The notes: a model not told the origin generated them from the letters alone. DNA of 64,000 nucleotides from Cerrena zonata (GCA_038087015.1 JASBNA010000015.1:372001-436000); one strand, 5' to 3'. Positions 49,843 to 59,510 are shown, counted from the stretch's first letter. Translations and numbers: made by a program.

Positions 49843-51366
49843 TTAGTCAGATACGCAGAGCGAGGTCATGGCATCTTCGAGAAGCTTCTGGCTGTTTTGG
49901 TCCAATAAGAGGGTAAGGAGTTGCAGCTCTACTTGGAAGTAGTGCTGAATAATCCCAGGGTCAGCCTTGACTTGTTCAAGTTGCAGCAATTTGAGCTTAG
50001 AAGCTTCTAGTATGAGTTCAACAGCCAGTGCGGTGAGTTTTTCCAAACTCTGTTCGTTGTCGTTACCGGTCTGTTCTAGTATCAGGCTGGGATCGACGTA
50101 CTGCTCTTTCAAGTAGGTGACTCCCAAGCATTCTTCGGAGTAGACGAATTTATTGTTCTTTTCTTGATCTTGTAAGTTTGCAATGATCTCCTCCACGCTT
50201 GCTTCGGCGGTTTGATCGAATTGCGCTATATCATCTGTTTCCTGGGACCATTCTTTGTAGTGGTTTAATCCGTCTATGAGCAAATAAGGTAATGTGGACG
50301 AAGCGAAGTCGATGGTGACATGATTGTTATTTCTAATCAAATTGACATTCAAATCGATAAGCATCCATTTGGAAATCAAATCATAACGTTCATTCGTGGT
50401 GTTTTTCATTTTGTTCAAAAGCTCATTGACGTAGGGCGATAATGAAAATGGGAAAACTTGATTTTCTTCATCATAAGGAATGAATCCATAACAGTTTAGA
50501 AAACTGTTTACCGAGTTCTCCAGATGATAGCAAATGGTGATTTCAAACGCATCTTCTTTCACCTCATTGAGGTCCAACTTCAATATGACGTCTCCGTTGT
50601 GTCTATCCACGTCGAAATACGAATTTGGTTTGGCTGCATGGTTGGCAAAGTCCAAAAACGGTACCAAGGTGGTATCGGTTGTAAAATCTTCTTCATCCTG
50701 ATTTATTTCTTTTGGAATTTCTAAAACCCTTGATCTGATCGCTTGGGTATATTGGTAAAATAAGTCAAAGGGTAATTTGGATTCAAAATCCTTCATTACG
50801 CTCGAGATTTCTTGGTATAGCTCTTCGAAATTCGTCCGAATCAATTTCATGGTCCGTAAAGACTCTTCTCCGTGATCGTCAAAATTGTCCGGAATACATA
50901 GAACGTCAGTGCTTTTCAACACCTCAAGATACTGCAAGAGATTCTGCAAATCGGGATCTTCTAAAGTTGTTCCCGATTCCTTAATCAAATGAAATCCGGT
51001 AATATAGCAAAGAATAATCTCGGTTTCACTCTTCACTGGACACCTTTCTAAGATTCTGCTCAAGATGCTTGACGACTTTACATCGGTCTTTCTGAGTTTG
51101 GCCATTTTCTCTAACAACGACTCATAACTATATAATGAGCTGCTGGGAATCCTCACCAAGTCCACAATTTCGTCTTGCTCTTTTTCATAATCCTTCGTAT
51201 CGAAAAATAAACCAAACCCACCTAATGAACTCTCGTCAACACACACGTTAGGGTGAACCCTAATCCCACTGGCTTGAACCCATTTCTCAAACTCATCAAC
51301 TGACTCAAACCCACTAGGCTTGACCTTGCAAATTCCCATTATTGGATAAAGAATCCATCTTTCCAT
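49843..51366 (-). CDS. SET-domain protein lysine methyltransferase (Rkm/Ctm1-like)
   Basis: A SET domain split by an insertion, as in the ribosomal-protein (Rkm1-4) and cytochrome-c (Ctm1) methyltransferases. SET motifs: the N-terminal S-adenosylmethionine segment SSLGGFGLFFDTKDY near residue 50, and LVPFLDFANHAAKPNSYFDV near residue 240, the NHxxxPN signature, followed by a Tyr-containing C-terminal helix block. The C-terminal half is helical and acts in substrate binding in Rubisco-methyltransferase relatives. The ATG at 51366 gives 507 residues (MERWILYPIMGICKVKP). The frame runs on to a TTG at 51372. I cannot tell the substrate; cytochrome c, ribosomal proteins or elongation factor are options. 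It is divergent from the HCR1 region. Confidence 0.8.
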   Translation of the reverse strand: MERWILYPIMGICKVKPSGFESVDEFEKWVQASGIRVHPNVCVDESSLGGFGLFFDTKDYEKEQDEIVDLVRIPSSSLYSYESLLEKMAKLRKTDVKSSSILSRILERCPVKSETEIILCYITGFHLIKESGTTLEDPDLQNLLQYLEVLKSTDVLCIPDNFDDHGEESLRTMKLIRTNFEELYQEISSVMKDFESKLPFDLFYQYTQAIRSRVLEIPKEINQDEEDFTTDTTLVPFLDFANHAAKPNSYFDVDRHNGDVILKLDLNEVKEDAFEITICYHLENSVNSFLNCYGFIPYDEENQVFPFSLSPYVNELLNKMKNTTNERYDLISKWMLIDLNVNLIRNNNHVTIDFASSTLPYLLIDGLNHYKEWSQETDDIAQFDQTAEASVEEIIANLQDQEKNNKFVYSEECLGVTYLKEQYVDPSLILEQTGNDNEQSLEKLTALAVELILEASKLKLLQLEQVKADPGIIQHYFQVELQLLTLLLDQNSQKLLEDAMTSLCVSD

Positions 51367-51379
51367 ACTCAACGTTTTT

Positions 51380-51574
51380 CTAAACTTCGTTTTCGAGTGC
51401 GTTCAAGCGAATTTGTCCAGTTTTTTGCAATCTTTTGAATCTTCTTGCAATCTCAAAGCCAACGAGCTGTTCCTTGCCGGACAAGTGTATTGAACAGTCG
51501 TCATTTACTAGGAGGATGAACAGGAACATCGACTCGGGATATTCAACAGGAACATTGAAAATGGGTAGGGACAT
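51380..51574 (-). CDS. Possible small gene or upstream ORF next to the SET gene
   Basis: A 64-residue frame with an ATG at 51574 (MSLPIFNVPVEYPESMFLFI) ends 13 bp before the SET-gene ATG, in a different frame. It has varied, non-repetitive composition unlike random AT-rich frames, with SGKEQLVGFEIARRFKRLQK as an ordered-looking helix. It could be a small protein, an upstream ORF that dampens the SET gene, or the SET protein's N-terminus separated by a sequencing error. I recognise no family. Confidence 0.3.
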   Translation of the reverse strand: MSLPIFNVPVEYPESMFLFILLVNDDCSIHLSGKEQLVGFEIARRFKRLQKTGQIRLNALENEV

Positions 51575-51888
51575 AATATTGAACAGAATTCAATGTATTT
51601 GAATTACTTTCCCATGGTCTTGTCTTCCTCTTTTCTGCATTTAATATGTGTTTCTCTAGCTACAACTGCAACACCCGGATATATCCATATACATCCTGGT
51701 ACCCTTGTCTATAAGTTAACCATTACTGGGTTGATTTCACTACTGACCGACATTCGCACAAGACTGCACCAAAAAGAAAAAGAGCAGTGAGGAAAAAGTC
51801 GAGAGAAAATTTTTGAAGACATTACGAAGGGAACAAGGTTTATCTGCTTCACCATTAATAGCTTGATAGTTAGATAGAGATCAATACT

Positions 51889-52701
51889 ATGTCTTGGGAC
51901 GACGAAGATTTTGACATTCCAACCAACCCAAAGGTTGCTGCTGCTGCTGCTTCATGGGAAGATGAGTTAAACGATGAGCCCTTGTTAGAATCTTGGGATG
52001 CTGAAGAAGAAGAAAAGCCAAAGAAGGCTACTCCAGCACCAAAAAAGAAAGCTGCTGCATCTAGTAAAAGTAATGTTGCTAAGAAGCAACTTGATCTTGA
52101 CAATGTTGATGAAAAAACCAGAAAAGAATTGTTGAGAAAGGCCGAATTGGATTCTGATTTGAATAATGCTGCTGATTTATTTGGTGGATTAGGTGTTGCT
52201 GGTGATAAAGCACCAGTAGAATCATTTGATGTTAACGCTCACCCAAGAGAAAGAGCTGCTCAAGCCAGTGCTTCTAAAACACCATCCAAACCGGTTTTAA
52301 CTAAAGATACACCAATTGATGAACATCCATTATTTCAACCAACTAATAAGCAAGAATTTGAAAAATTAAGAAAAGCAGTTGCACCAGCTTTAACTGGATT
52401 AGCTAAAGACTCTCAATTAATGTATGCATCTAACTTGGCTATTGATTTGATTAGAGATTTAACCCAACCTTTAAATGTTGAGCAAACTAGAAAGGCAATC
52501 TCTACCCTTAATATTGTGCTTAAAGAAAAGGAAAAAGCTGAAAGACAAGCTAGATTGGCTAAATCTGGTGGTACTGCAACTGGTGGTGCCGGTAAAAAGA
52601 AGGCTAAACCAGCTGCTAAAACCAACGTTAATGATTCTTTCAAAAAGGATCCTTTTGACGATATGGATTACAATGATTTCGATGATGATGACTTTATGTA
52701 A
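51889..52701 (+). CDS. HCR1: Translation initiation factor eIF3j (Hcr1)
   Basis: Binds the 40S A-site region and assists eIF3 in start-codon selection, ribosome recycling and 20S rRNA processing. The acidic N-terminus ([20 protein letters not shown], then [20 protein letters not shown]), with its Trp residues, contacts eIF3b. The helical dimer core follows ([40 protein letters not shown]). It ends in the basic KKKAKPAAK and acidic [13 protein letters not shown] segments. Length, 270 residues, is normal. The strong bias to preferred codons fits an abundant factor. The start is the ATG at 51889. Confidence 0.95.
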   Translation: MSWDDEDFDIPTNPKVAAAAASWEDELNDEPLLESWDAEEEEKPKKATPAPKKKAAASSKSNVAKKQLDLDNVDEKTRKELLRKAELDSDLNNAADLFGGLGVAGDKAPVESFDVNAHPRERAAQASASKTPSKPVLTKDTPIDEHPLFQPTNKQEFEKLRKAVAPALTGLAKDSQLMYASNLAIDLIRDLTQPLNVEQTRKAISTLNIVLKEKEKAERQARLAKSGGTATGGAGKKKAKPAAKTNVNDSFKKDPFDDMDYNDFDDDDFM

Positions 52702-52847
52702 AACCCCTTTTCCAGTCTACAATATGATCTTAAATGATAAAGTCTTTATATTAATGCTTTTTGTATAAAGTACAATATACTAGTGTTATACTTTTTTTTT
52801 TTTGTCTTGTTTGTCTTTATTCAAATATATAGAGTTGATTTAATAAA

Positions 52848-53876
52848 TTAGAGTACATATTCATTTGATGAGTCTTTACATTCTTTAAGATCATTCCAAG
52901 GACGATCTAAAGTTGGTTTTCTGTAATGTCCTGGCTTACTTCCCTCAATGATTACTGGAACCATTTGACCGGTTTTCAACTCCCATTTACGATGCCCAAT
53001 GACTTTCAAAATTGAACTTATAAGACCAGAATGAGAGGTGATTGAAATGACAGTGTTATCATCTTTCTTGAAGATTTCATTCAATAATAAATGAGCACGA
53101 TAATTGCGATGTTGGTGACTTTCATGTTTATCTGGAATCCACAAATCATCATTGAACGTGAATCCAGTATCAAATTTCACAAATGGGAAATTGAAATCAA
53201 TATAGCTTGCATTATGTCTCTTACTTTCTGTTCCGATTCCGTAAGTCTCCCTGGCTAATTCGACAACTTTCGGTTTAGAGTCATAAATGTTGATTAAATT
53301 AGACCAAGTCAATTCAAAAGTCTGTAAAGTTCTAGTTAATGGGGAGATATAATACAGTTGAGGAATTGGAGCATTGTTGTGATGGATTTGGGAATCCCAA
53401 GCCTTCGATAACCTTTCTATTTGGCCCTCACCAGTGGAAGTCAATTTAGCGTCAAACCATTCAATGGTTCCGTTCCCATCCTTCATTTGCCATTCACAGT
53501 TCCATTCCTTCGAGGAGTAATACTCTTCGGCAACATTATGCCATGCTTCTCCATGTCTAGCAAGAAAGAAGAGCTTATATTGCTTCTTGTGTCCGTGCTT
53601 GTTATTGAGTCTTTGAACTTCTTCAATAACGTCATTCCAAGTATGTTGATCTTCTAATCCAAAATCATCAATAATACTGAAATTCGAATCATCGGTTGAT
53701 TCCTTCAGTTGTTTGAAGTATGAATCAATACTCTTATACTTCGTAAATACTTTCTTCCCCTTCTTATGCTTTTTGGATTCAATCTCCTCTGGAATCCTAA
53801 ACACCGTTTGAGGAATACTTATTGCTATCACTTGACTGATGAATAAAAACGCCAAAATAAACAGATCCCACTTCAT
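52848..53876 (-). CDS. Secreted histidine-phosphatase-superfamily protein (Pmu1-like)
   Basis: The 342 residues begin MKWDLFILAFLFISQVIAIS, a clear signal peptide, so the protein enters the secretory pathway. The catalytic core is the phosphoglycerate-mutase-like phosphatase fold: FFLARHGEAWHNVAEEYY (RHG motif, His near residue 109), ISPLTRTLQTFE, a conserved Glu segment VVELARETYG, and ITSHSGLISSIL with the second His. Relatives include yeast Pmu1 and related phosphatases. The secretory signal suggests an extracellular or vacuolar phosphatase, but the substrate is unknown. It shares a divergent promoter with dynactin p62; the E-box CACGTG at 54008-54013 reads CACGTGGT in this gene's direction, a Pho4-like site. 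Confidence 0.85.
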   Translation of the reverse strand: MKWDLFILAFLFISQVIAISIPQTVFRIPEEIESKKHKKGKKVFTKYKSIDSYFKQLKESTDDSNFSIIDDFGLEDQHTWNDVIEEVQRLNNKHGHKKQYKLFFLARHGEAWHNVAEEYYSSKEWNCEWQMKDGNGTIEWFDAKLTSTGEGQIERLSKAWDSQIHHNNAPIPQLYYISPLTRTLQTFELTWSNLINIYDSKPKVVELARETYGIGTESKRHNASYIDFNFPFVKFDTGFTFNDDLWIPDKHESHQHRNYRAHLLLNEIFKKDDNTVISITSHSGLISSILKVIGHRKWELKTGQMVPVIIEGSKPGHYRKPTLDRPWNDLKECKDSSNEYVL

Positions 53877-54143
53877 CTTTCTTGCTATGCTTTTTCTAAC
53901 TCTCTTTTCTGTTCATCTCGGATTTCCTCTTCTCTTTATACCTCTTCTCAACTGATTTCATCGTTGCAAGGTCTTGTGACTCAAATCGTGAAACCCTTGT
54001 GGTTTACCACGTGTGAAATGTTGCAACCACAAGACCCGTGCACGCCAAAAGTTACAGAAACACGACACACGACACACGACCTCAAAGTTGGAACAATTGA
54101 TTCATCAACAGATTCCTCCTTCAAAAGACGGTGGAATTGCCTG

Positions 54144-55747
54144 ATGTCAAGGATATATACCAACTCGCAGGTCTTTTGTCTATGTTCTGGCCAGTCTGTT
54201 GATGAGGAAACCAAGCTTCCTTATTCGATCAATGAACCAGGGTCTTGTCACCAATTGGCGAACTTACTTTTCTGTGCAAATTGTCAAGGGCATAAATGTA
54301 AAACCAACTGCTGCTCGTTTGATATAGAATGCAAATTTTGTCCCAATTGTTTATTTGATTATACGGGATCCAGTGATATGGTTTGCTCGAAAAATTGTTT
54401 TGATTGCCCATTGTGTGATTCGACTTTATCAATAAGCGTTAGTGATGATACGTTGGATGGTAAACCGGGGAAAGTTTTCAAATTTAGATGTCTGCATTGT
54501 CGATACTCCTACAAAACAGGGATTATAACCAAACCTAAATCATTGATTAATATAATCAAATCTGAAAAAAAGAAAATCAATGCATTCCCACAGATATATC
54601 TGAAATTTTTGAATGGATATAATGATCTAGTAACATTACAGCAATTACAACAACAACTGAATAAGAGACTGGTGAAAATGACCCAATCAAAGAAACAAAA
54701 TAAGCATTTATCTGATAATATACTAACGAGAATGAAACAGATGAATGTTTCGAATGTGAATAAAGATACTTTTGACGAAATGGATGTTCTCAAGCATAAA
54801 ATTGATTCTAACAGTTCAATTGAGCTAAATGAAGATCAAGATAAGCTTGATGCGCAACAAATAGCCTCCAAAACTGAGGCGGGTGACTTTATTGCATACG
54901 AACGTCAAGCAAAATTAAATATAGATATGTTGCAAAATATCAATGCAACTAAATCAGTAGGAAAAAATCTGGGATTATTCCCGGTTGCTAAATCGCTTCG
55001 GGCTAAAAAATCTTATAAATGTTTGAATTGTAACACTCCTTTGGTGGTTCCAACGAAAGATCCTCTTCTGATAAAGTTTTTAACAAAATGGAATGCTATA
55101 GATTACTTACCCACAATTCAAATTACTGGTCTTGTGAACAAACCTTATCCAAAATCATTGAGGATTAATCACCTGGAGCCATTTATTATAAATGTCATGA
55201 ATCCTTTGGAATACGATATTAGTGCATCAATCTTCATTTTATCTGAATTATCGAAGGGTTTCATCAATCTGAGATATGATTCTAACCAACCTTATGTAAC
55301 TCAATTAACTTTACCGCTTACCAATTTTTCGGTTCCTGGTAATTCACTTCCAACGATGACAAGACGCCCTATCTAAAAACTATTCCAACCCCGTTATTAA
55401 CTCAAAATACCAAATTTTCAAGAGCAGAATTATTAATGAGATTGGGGAAACTCAATAGTCAAAACAAATCGGTCTCACCAGACGAGTCTATTGATATCGA
55501 AAACACAATGATAGAAAAAGGTGTGAATTGGATCCTGATTCCGTTTTCCCTAGTTGTGAATTATACCATGTCACAACTTTCAAGTGTTGATTATGAAGAT
55601 GAAGTTAATATTAAGATACCTTTTTATATCACCATAGAAGCCAAATTACCTGAAGAAATTAAAAAATTGGGAACATCTAAAAAAGGTCTTAAATACGGTT
55701 TCTGGAATATTGTAGATTTGGGTTCTTTTGCAATAAGTAATAATTAA
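54144..55747 (+). CDS. Dynactin subunit 4 (p62), one frameshift
   Basis: A pointed-end subunit of dynactin, the dynein cofactor. The N-terminal Cys-rich region is visible: FCLCSGQSVDEETKLPYSIN, LLFCANCQGHKCKTNC and IECKFCPNCLFDY, with multiple CxxC zinc pairs, then FRCLHCRYSYKTG. A coiled segment follows, then a late pair in YKCLNCNTPLVVP and a beta-rich C-terminus. One base is missing near 55355. Repaired, NDDKTPYLKTIPTPLLTQNT and the C-terminal domain (NWILIPFSLVVNY) resume, ending at 55747. The ATG at 54144 (MSRIYTNSQVFCLCSG) is preferred as it begins just before the conserved part; 54018 is an alternative. S. cerevisiae lacks an obvious p62. Confidence 0.82.
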
Positions 55748-55792
55748 TTTAATCACTCTTGTATATATTATACGTATATTTATTTATTAGTT

Positions 55793-56272
55793 TCAAAAAT
55801 CGAGTACCAATACTCCAGCAGCTCTGGCTAGATGTCTAGTGTCAAGCATGTTATTTGCAACGGTATCACCACCTCCTGTACTTACTGCCCGTTGTTGAGT
55901 GTTTGGTTCGGGAACCATATCAACGTCTATTTCATCGTCATCGAGTTCAAGTTCACTGTCTTGATTATTTCTATTGGTACTTTCACCAACTTGATCAATT
56001 CCGTCTACTTGTCCAGATGTTTCTATTTCCTTCAATCTTTCTTCATTCGAACGTATTAGTGCTTCTTTGATAAATAGTCTAATGTATTCTGAGGATAACT
56101 TGAGCGTATTTGATGTGATCCTAGTATTCTCCTTTCTAAACGAAACATCTTGAAATATCCGCGCAAGAGTGACTATGGGGATATTGGCCGGAGCTGTAGT
56201 TCTATTCTCTTCTTCACTCATGATGAAATTACCCTGAGTTCTTCGTAAAGGACCTTGTGCTGTATTTTTCAT
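55793..56272 (-). CDS. MHF2: Histone-fold protein Mhf2 (CENP-X) with an acidic insertion
   Basis: Pairs with Mhf1/CENP-S at stalled forks (with the Fanconi helicase Mph1) and at kinetochores. The match is in two blocks: IPIVTLARIFQDVSFRKENT and LKLSSEYIRLFIKEALIRSN, the first helices, and the final helix LDTRHLARAAGVLVLDF, ending in the CENP-X LDF motif. Between them is a roughly 60-residue acidic/Asn-rich insertion (ELELDDDEIDVDMVPEP) not present in the short animal proteins. The start is the ATG at 56272, with MSEEENR 17 codons in as an alternative. It lies convergent with dynactin p62. Confidence 0.8.
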   Translation of the reverse strand: MKNTAQGPLRRTQGNFIMSEEENRTTAPANIPIVTLARIFQDVSFRKENTRITSNTLKLSSEYIRLFIKEALIRSNEERLKEIETSGQVDGIDQVGESTNRNNQDSELELDDDEIDVDMVPEPNTQQRAVSTGGGDTVANNMLDTRHLARAAGVLVLDF

Positions 56273-56355
56273 CAAAGGTTTTCAGAACGCGTTTAAAAAA
56301 AAAAGTACGTGAAAAATCTACAGTTAAGATCGTTATTATGAAAATACTGTTTGAA

Positions 56356-56363
56356 TATATACA
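56356..56363 (-). promoter_or_regulatory. Puf3-type UGUAUAUA element in the DLD1 3' UTR
   Basis: Minus-strand TGTATATA lies 11 nt downstream of the DLD1 stop. It fits UGUANAUA. Confidence 0.5.
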
Positions 56364-56373
56364 GTTAAATAAA

Positions 56374-58128
56374 CTATTCCAGTTTTTTATTGGGGTCCAT
56401 TCTGAATACTTTATCAGGGTTTAAGATTCTATGAGGATCAAGGGCCAATTTCAATTTTCTCATTACATCTATTGGAATCAGACCCAATTCTTCCTCTAGT
56501 AAGTCAATTTTACCGTAACCGATACCATGTTCACCGGTACAGGTTCCTTCTAACTCGATTGCTTTCTTTACTATATTATGAACAATACGCTCAGCTTTTG
56601 CATGCTCTTCAGGATGGTAAAGAATAAAGCTGTGAGCATTACCATCACCAATATGAGCAACCAATGTATTTTCTAATCCAGCGTCATCGATGGTTTTCTT
56701 AACTTCCACCAAGTACCGAGGAAGTTGAGATATTGGGACGGCAGTGTCGGTCGTCCACAATTGAATATCATCATTTTTCAATTTCCCTTGATTAATTGTT
56801 GACCAAAGAGCTACTTTTCGTGCAGACCATAATTCAACAGTTTCATCTTCATTAGAAGCAAACTGGAAATCAAGTGAGCCATGTTGAGCACTTATTTCCT
56901 TCGTTTGGTTAATTGTCGATTTGACCACTTCATCGTTGGATCCACCGATTTTAAGAAAAAGTGTTGGAGCTTGCGTCCATTTTCTAGTAGTTTCACCTGA
57001 ATCATTGACGCATTTCATCATTTTATCATCCAACAATTCGATTGCATTTAAACTGATACCCGAGATTAAAAACTCATTTACTGAGTTAGCTGCATCTTTG
57101 ATGGTTTTGAATGGGACAACGGCCACTCGCTCAACTTTAGGTTTAACGTGCAATTTCACGGTAACTTCAGTTATAATCCCCAAAGTACCTTCTGAACCGG
57201 TGAAAAGACCATTTAAATTATAACCAGCACTTGTCTTTCTAGGTCTTTTTTTAGTTCTAACTACTGTACCATCAGCCAAAACAACAGTTAATGAAACAAC
57301 ATTGGCGAATGCAGCTCCGTATCTAGTTGCGTTAGTACCAGACGAGTTGTTGGTTACACAACCTCCAACTGTAGCGCCTGGACCAGGGTCAACAGGGAAC
57401 ATTAGCCTATAGTCTTCTAAGTAGTCATTCAAAGCTTCCCAGCCTAGTCCTGCTTCCACTGTAATATCTAAATCGGTCGGTTTAAAATGAACAATGGCAT
57501 CCATATTCGATAAATCAAGACTTATCCCGCCTCTTGTAGGAATGAAGTGTCCTTCTAATGAAGACCTGCCCCCAGTGGCAACCACTGGAATTTTGTATTC
57601 ATGGCATAATTTCAATATTTCAGAGACTTGAGCAGTCAGACGGGGAAAAAGGACATAATGAGATCTTTCATTATCTAAAGCATGGTGGGTGTTAAAGTAA
57701 GTATCTGCGTGTTCATCAAGTACCGATTTCTCGTGACTGATATACAATCCTTCATCGTAGCTTTCACCATTTTTCAAGTCTGATTTGAAAATTTCTCGAA
57801 TTTTATCAACTGCTTGATCAATTTCTTTATCAGAGGCATACTCAGGCAGCTCCATTTCATTTAAGGATATAGTAGATTTGAGGGCTTTTTCCTTGATATC
57901 ATTTTGGTATAACCAAGCACCGAATATGGCACCACCAGCAAAGATTATGGTTTTACCCAAAACCCCATTTGCAAATAGATTTGTTGGAGCCAAAGGAGAT
58001 GAAGAAGATTGTTTAGAGCTGCCGGAATTGCTGGAATTAAATCGACATTGAACTTTCACTTGTGGTCTTCTTACTCTTAGGCATCGATATACCCCAGTTG
58101 ACCTTTTCACTAAGGAATTCATTGACAT
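56374..58128 (-). CDS. DLD1: Mitochondrial D-lactate dehydrogenase (cytochrome)
   Basis: An inner-membrane FAD enzyme that oxidises D-lactate to pyruvate and passes electrons to cytochrome c. The basic presequence (MSMNSLVKRSTGVYRCLRVR) and one membrane anchor (GKTIIFAGGAIFGAWLYQN) at about residues 58-76 are visible. The FAD domain has VVATGGRSSLEGHFIPTRGG and DPGPGATVGGCVTNNSSGTN, and the C-terminal domain has TGEHGIGYGKIDLLEEELGL. The 584 residues fit the family. With GLO2 at the far end of the window it forms the methylglyoxal-to-pyruvate route, but the distance makes this coincidental. The ATG is at 58128. Confidence 0.95.
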   Translation of the reverse strand: MSMNSLVKRSTGVYRCLRVRRPQVKVQCRFNSSNSGSSKQSSSSPLAPTNLFANGVLGKTIIFAGGAIFGAWLYQNDIKEKALKSTISLNEMELPEYASDKEIDQAVDKIREIFKSDLKNGESYDEGLYISHEKSVLDEHADTYFNTHHALDNERSHYVLFPRLTAQVSEILKLCHEYKIPVVATGGRSSLEGHFIPTRGGISLDLSNMDAIVHFKPTDLDITVEAGLGWEALNDYLEDYRLMFPVDPGPGATVGGCVTNNSSGTNATRYGAAFANVVSLTVVLADGTVVRTKKRPRKTSAGYNLNGLFTGSEGTLGIITEVTVKLHVKPKVERVAVVPFKTIKDAANSVNEFLISGISLNAIELLDDKMMKCVNDSGETTRKWTQAPTLFLKIGGSNDEVVKSTINQTKEISAQHGSLDFQFASNEDETVELWSARKVALWSTINQGKLKNDDIQLWTTDTAVPISQLPRYLVEVKKTIDDAGLENTLVAHIGDGNAHSFILYHPEEHAKAERIVHNIVKKAIELEGTCTGEHGIGYGKIDLLEEELGLIPIDVMRKLKLALDPHRILNPDKVFRMDPNKKLE

Positions 58129-58500
58129 GGTACCGACTTCCCAAGTACAAGAAATGAAGGCTCAATTGTCTTTATTATCAAGAGTGTTTGAACCGACCAC
58201 TAACGGCTAATCTGGGTATTGTAGATCCAGTCGTGTAGCGAACAATATCTCCTCATCGAGGTTCCGGAACGGGTAAAGAGGTCCGTTACAACTTCTGACT
58301 GGTTGGAAAGACAGAAGCCAACCTTCTAACCTATAGTTTAAGATATGTTCCAGGAGGTGAAAATATAAAAAAATGGACGGCAAAAGATTTTTGCATCAAT
58401 TTTTCTCGATAGGGTGTTGTGCTGCTTATGTAATCGCGATCATCAAATGAAGATTTAGCAGCAATTATAAGTGACAGGCTAGGAGAGCAAGGAGGTGTTA

Positions 58501-58734
58501 ATGCCAATGTGGATCGAGGAAATTGAGGTAATTTTGCAGGAGGTAAATGTAGGGTTACAGGGAAGAAAAGAAGAGATTGAGCTACCGAAGAGTGTTATCG
58601 AAGAGCTACTCAAAAGCTACTCAAAAGCTACCAAAGAGCTACTCAAAAGCTACCAAAGAGCTACCATAAAGCTACTAAAGAGAGTCACAGGAATTGAGCT
58701 ACCGAGAGAATTTATCGAAGAGATTCTAAACTGA
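58501..58734 (+). CDS. Possible 77-residue amphipathic-helix ORF over a repeat array
   Basis: An ATG at 58501 opens a 77-codon frame whose middle is the 12-bp-based array at 58604-58682. The product is almost wholly charged or aliphatic (EELLKSYSKATKELLKSYQR) and starts and ends with similar IELPK / IELPR phrases. Because the repeat unit is a multiple of three, the frame could be open by chance. No homologue is recognised. I list it as an unproven candidate. Confidence 0.22.
   Translation: MPMWIEEIEVILQEVNVGLQGRKEEIELPKSVIEELLKSYSKATKELLKSYQRATIKLLKRVTGIELPREFIEEILN
58604..58682. repeat. Short tandem array of AGCTAC-based units
   Basis: Units of about 12-15 bp (AGCTACTCAAA, AGCTACCAAAG) alternate seven to eight times, with small changes. 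Confidence 0.75.
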
Positions 58735-58928
58735 AGTACCACAGTGAATGATGAAGAAGCAATTAGTTGGGGAGGTTAAGCGAATGATGTTGTGCACATT
58801 AGCAATTTACCCTTTATGTTAACTTTGCTCTCCATTAGTTGCGAAATTTATTGGATGACAGGTGACAGTATATATATGGGGACGGTTTCCCCAAGGATTC
58901 CGATTATGTTAAAGGTAGACACTGCAAA

Positions 58929-59354
58929 ATGATTAGATCGTCACCAGTACTCAAAAGAAGTCCAGTTAAACAGTTACTTTTCCGTCGTAATGTTGCCAAT
59001 CCACGGATTGAAAAACCAGAAGTACATAAGACTACCTTAACCTCGCATGAAAAGCCCAGTGGATTTTCCAGTGCTAGTATTAAGAACGGTAATGTTGATC
59101 AGCCATTATTCCCTAAAGGAACGTTTTGGAGAACGTATAGACAATCGATTTCTGGATTTATTGGGGGGTTAGCCCTGGCTCTTTTCATTATGTATCTTTG
59201 GCCGGTTGCAACCATCAAGGCCAGTGATACTATTGGCGGGGTTCCATCGAGAGGCGAAACTGCTGCAGTTGGATACAACCGACTCACGAAAGAAATTGAT
59301 GTTAATATTCCTCAAACGTATGCCCATAAGGATAAACCGGTTGACGATGAATGA
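58929..59354 (+). CDS. Small, probably mitochondrial, single-pass membrane protein
   Basis: The 141 residues begin with a basic, Arg/Lys-rich N-terminus (MIRSSPVLKRSPVKQLLFRR) like a mitochondrial presequence. A single hydrophobic span follows at about residues 74-94 (SGFIGGLALALFIMYLWPVA), then a soluble tail with GGVPSRGETAAVGYNRLTKE. The layout suggests an inner-membrane protein with its C-terminus in the intermembrane space, perhaps an assembly factor. I do not recognise the family. It is divergent from the mitochondrial gene DLD1. Unlike six other mitochondrial genes here, its 3' flank has no UGUANAUA. Confidence 0.7.
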   Translation: MIRSSPVLKRSPVKQLLFRRNVANPRIEKPEVHKTTLTSHEKPSGFSSASIKNGNVDQPLFPKGTFWRTYRQSISGFIGGLALALFIMYLWPVATIKASDTIGGVPSRGETAAVGYNRLTKEIDVNIPQTYAHKDKPVDDE

Positions 59355-59510
59355 ATGCATATAGAAAATATACGATTATATGAGAGAACCGTGTAGACTA
59401 CAGACTTGTGCTACTATCTTACAATGCACAGGTTTATGGATAAATTAATTAAACATCTAGGTACACAAATTAAAGGATATATAATTAATAAAAACATCTA
59501 AATACACCGA

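Larger units (their letters stand above)
58129..58928. other. Divergent intergenic region with a short repeat array
   Basis: An 800-bp region between DLD1 and the small membrane protein gene. It contains an array of AGCTACTCAAA / AGCTACCAAAG-like units (58604-58682) inside a small open frame, and an ATATATAT stretch just before the next gene (58869-58876) that may act as a TATA element. Otherwise nothing stands out. Confidence 0.5.
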
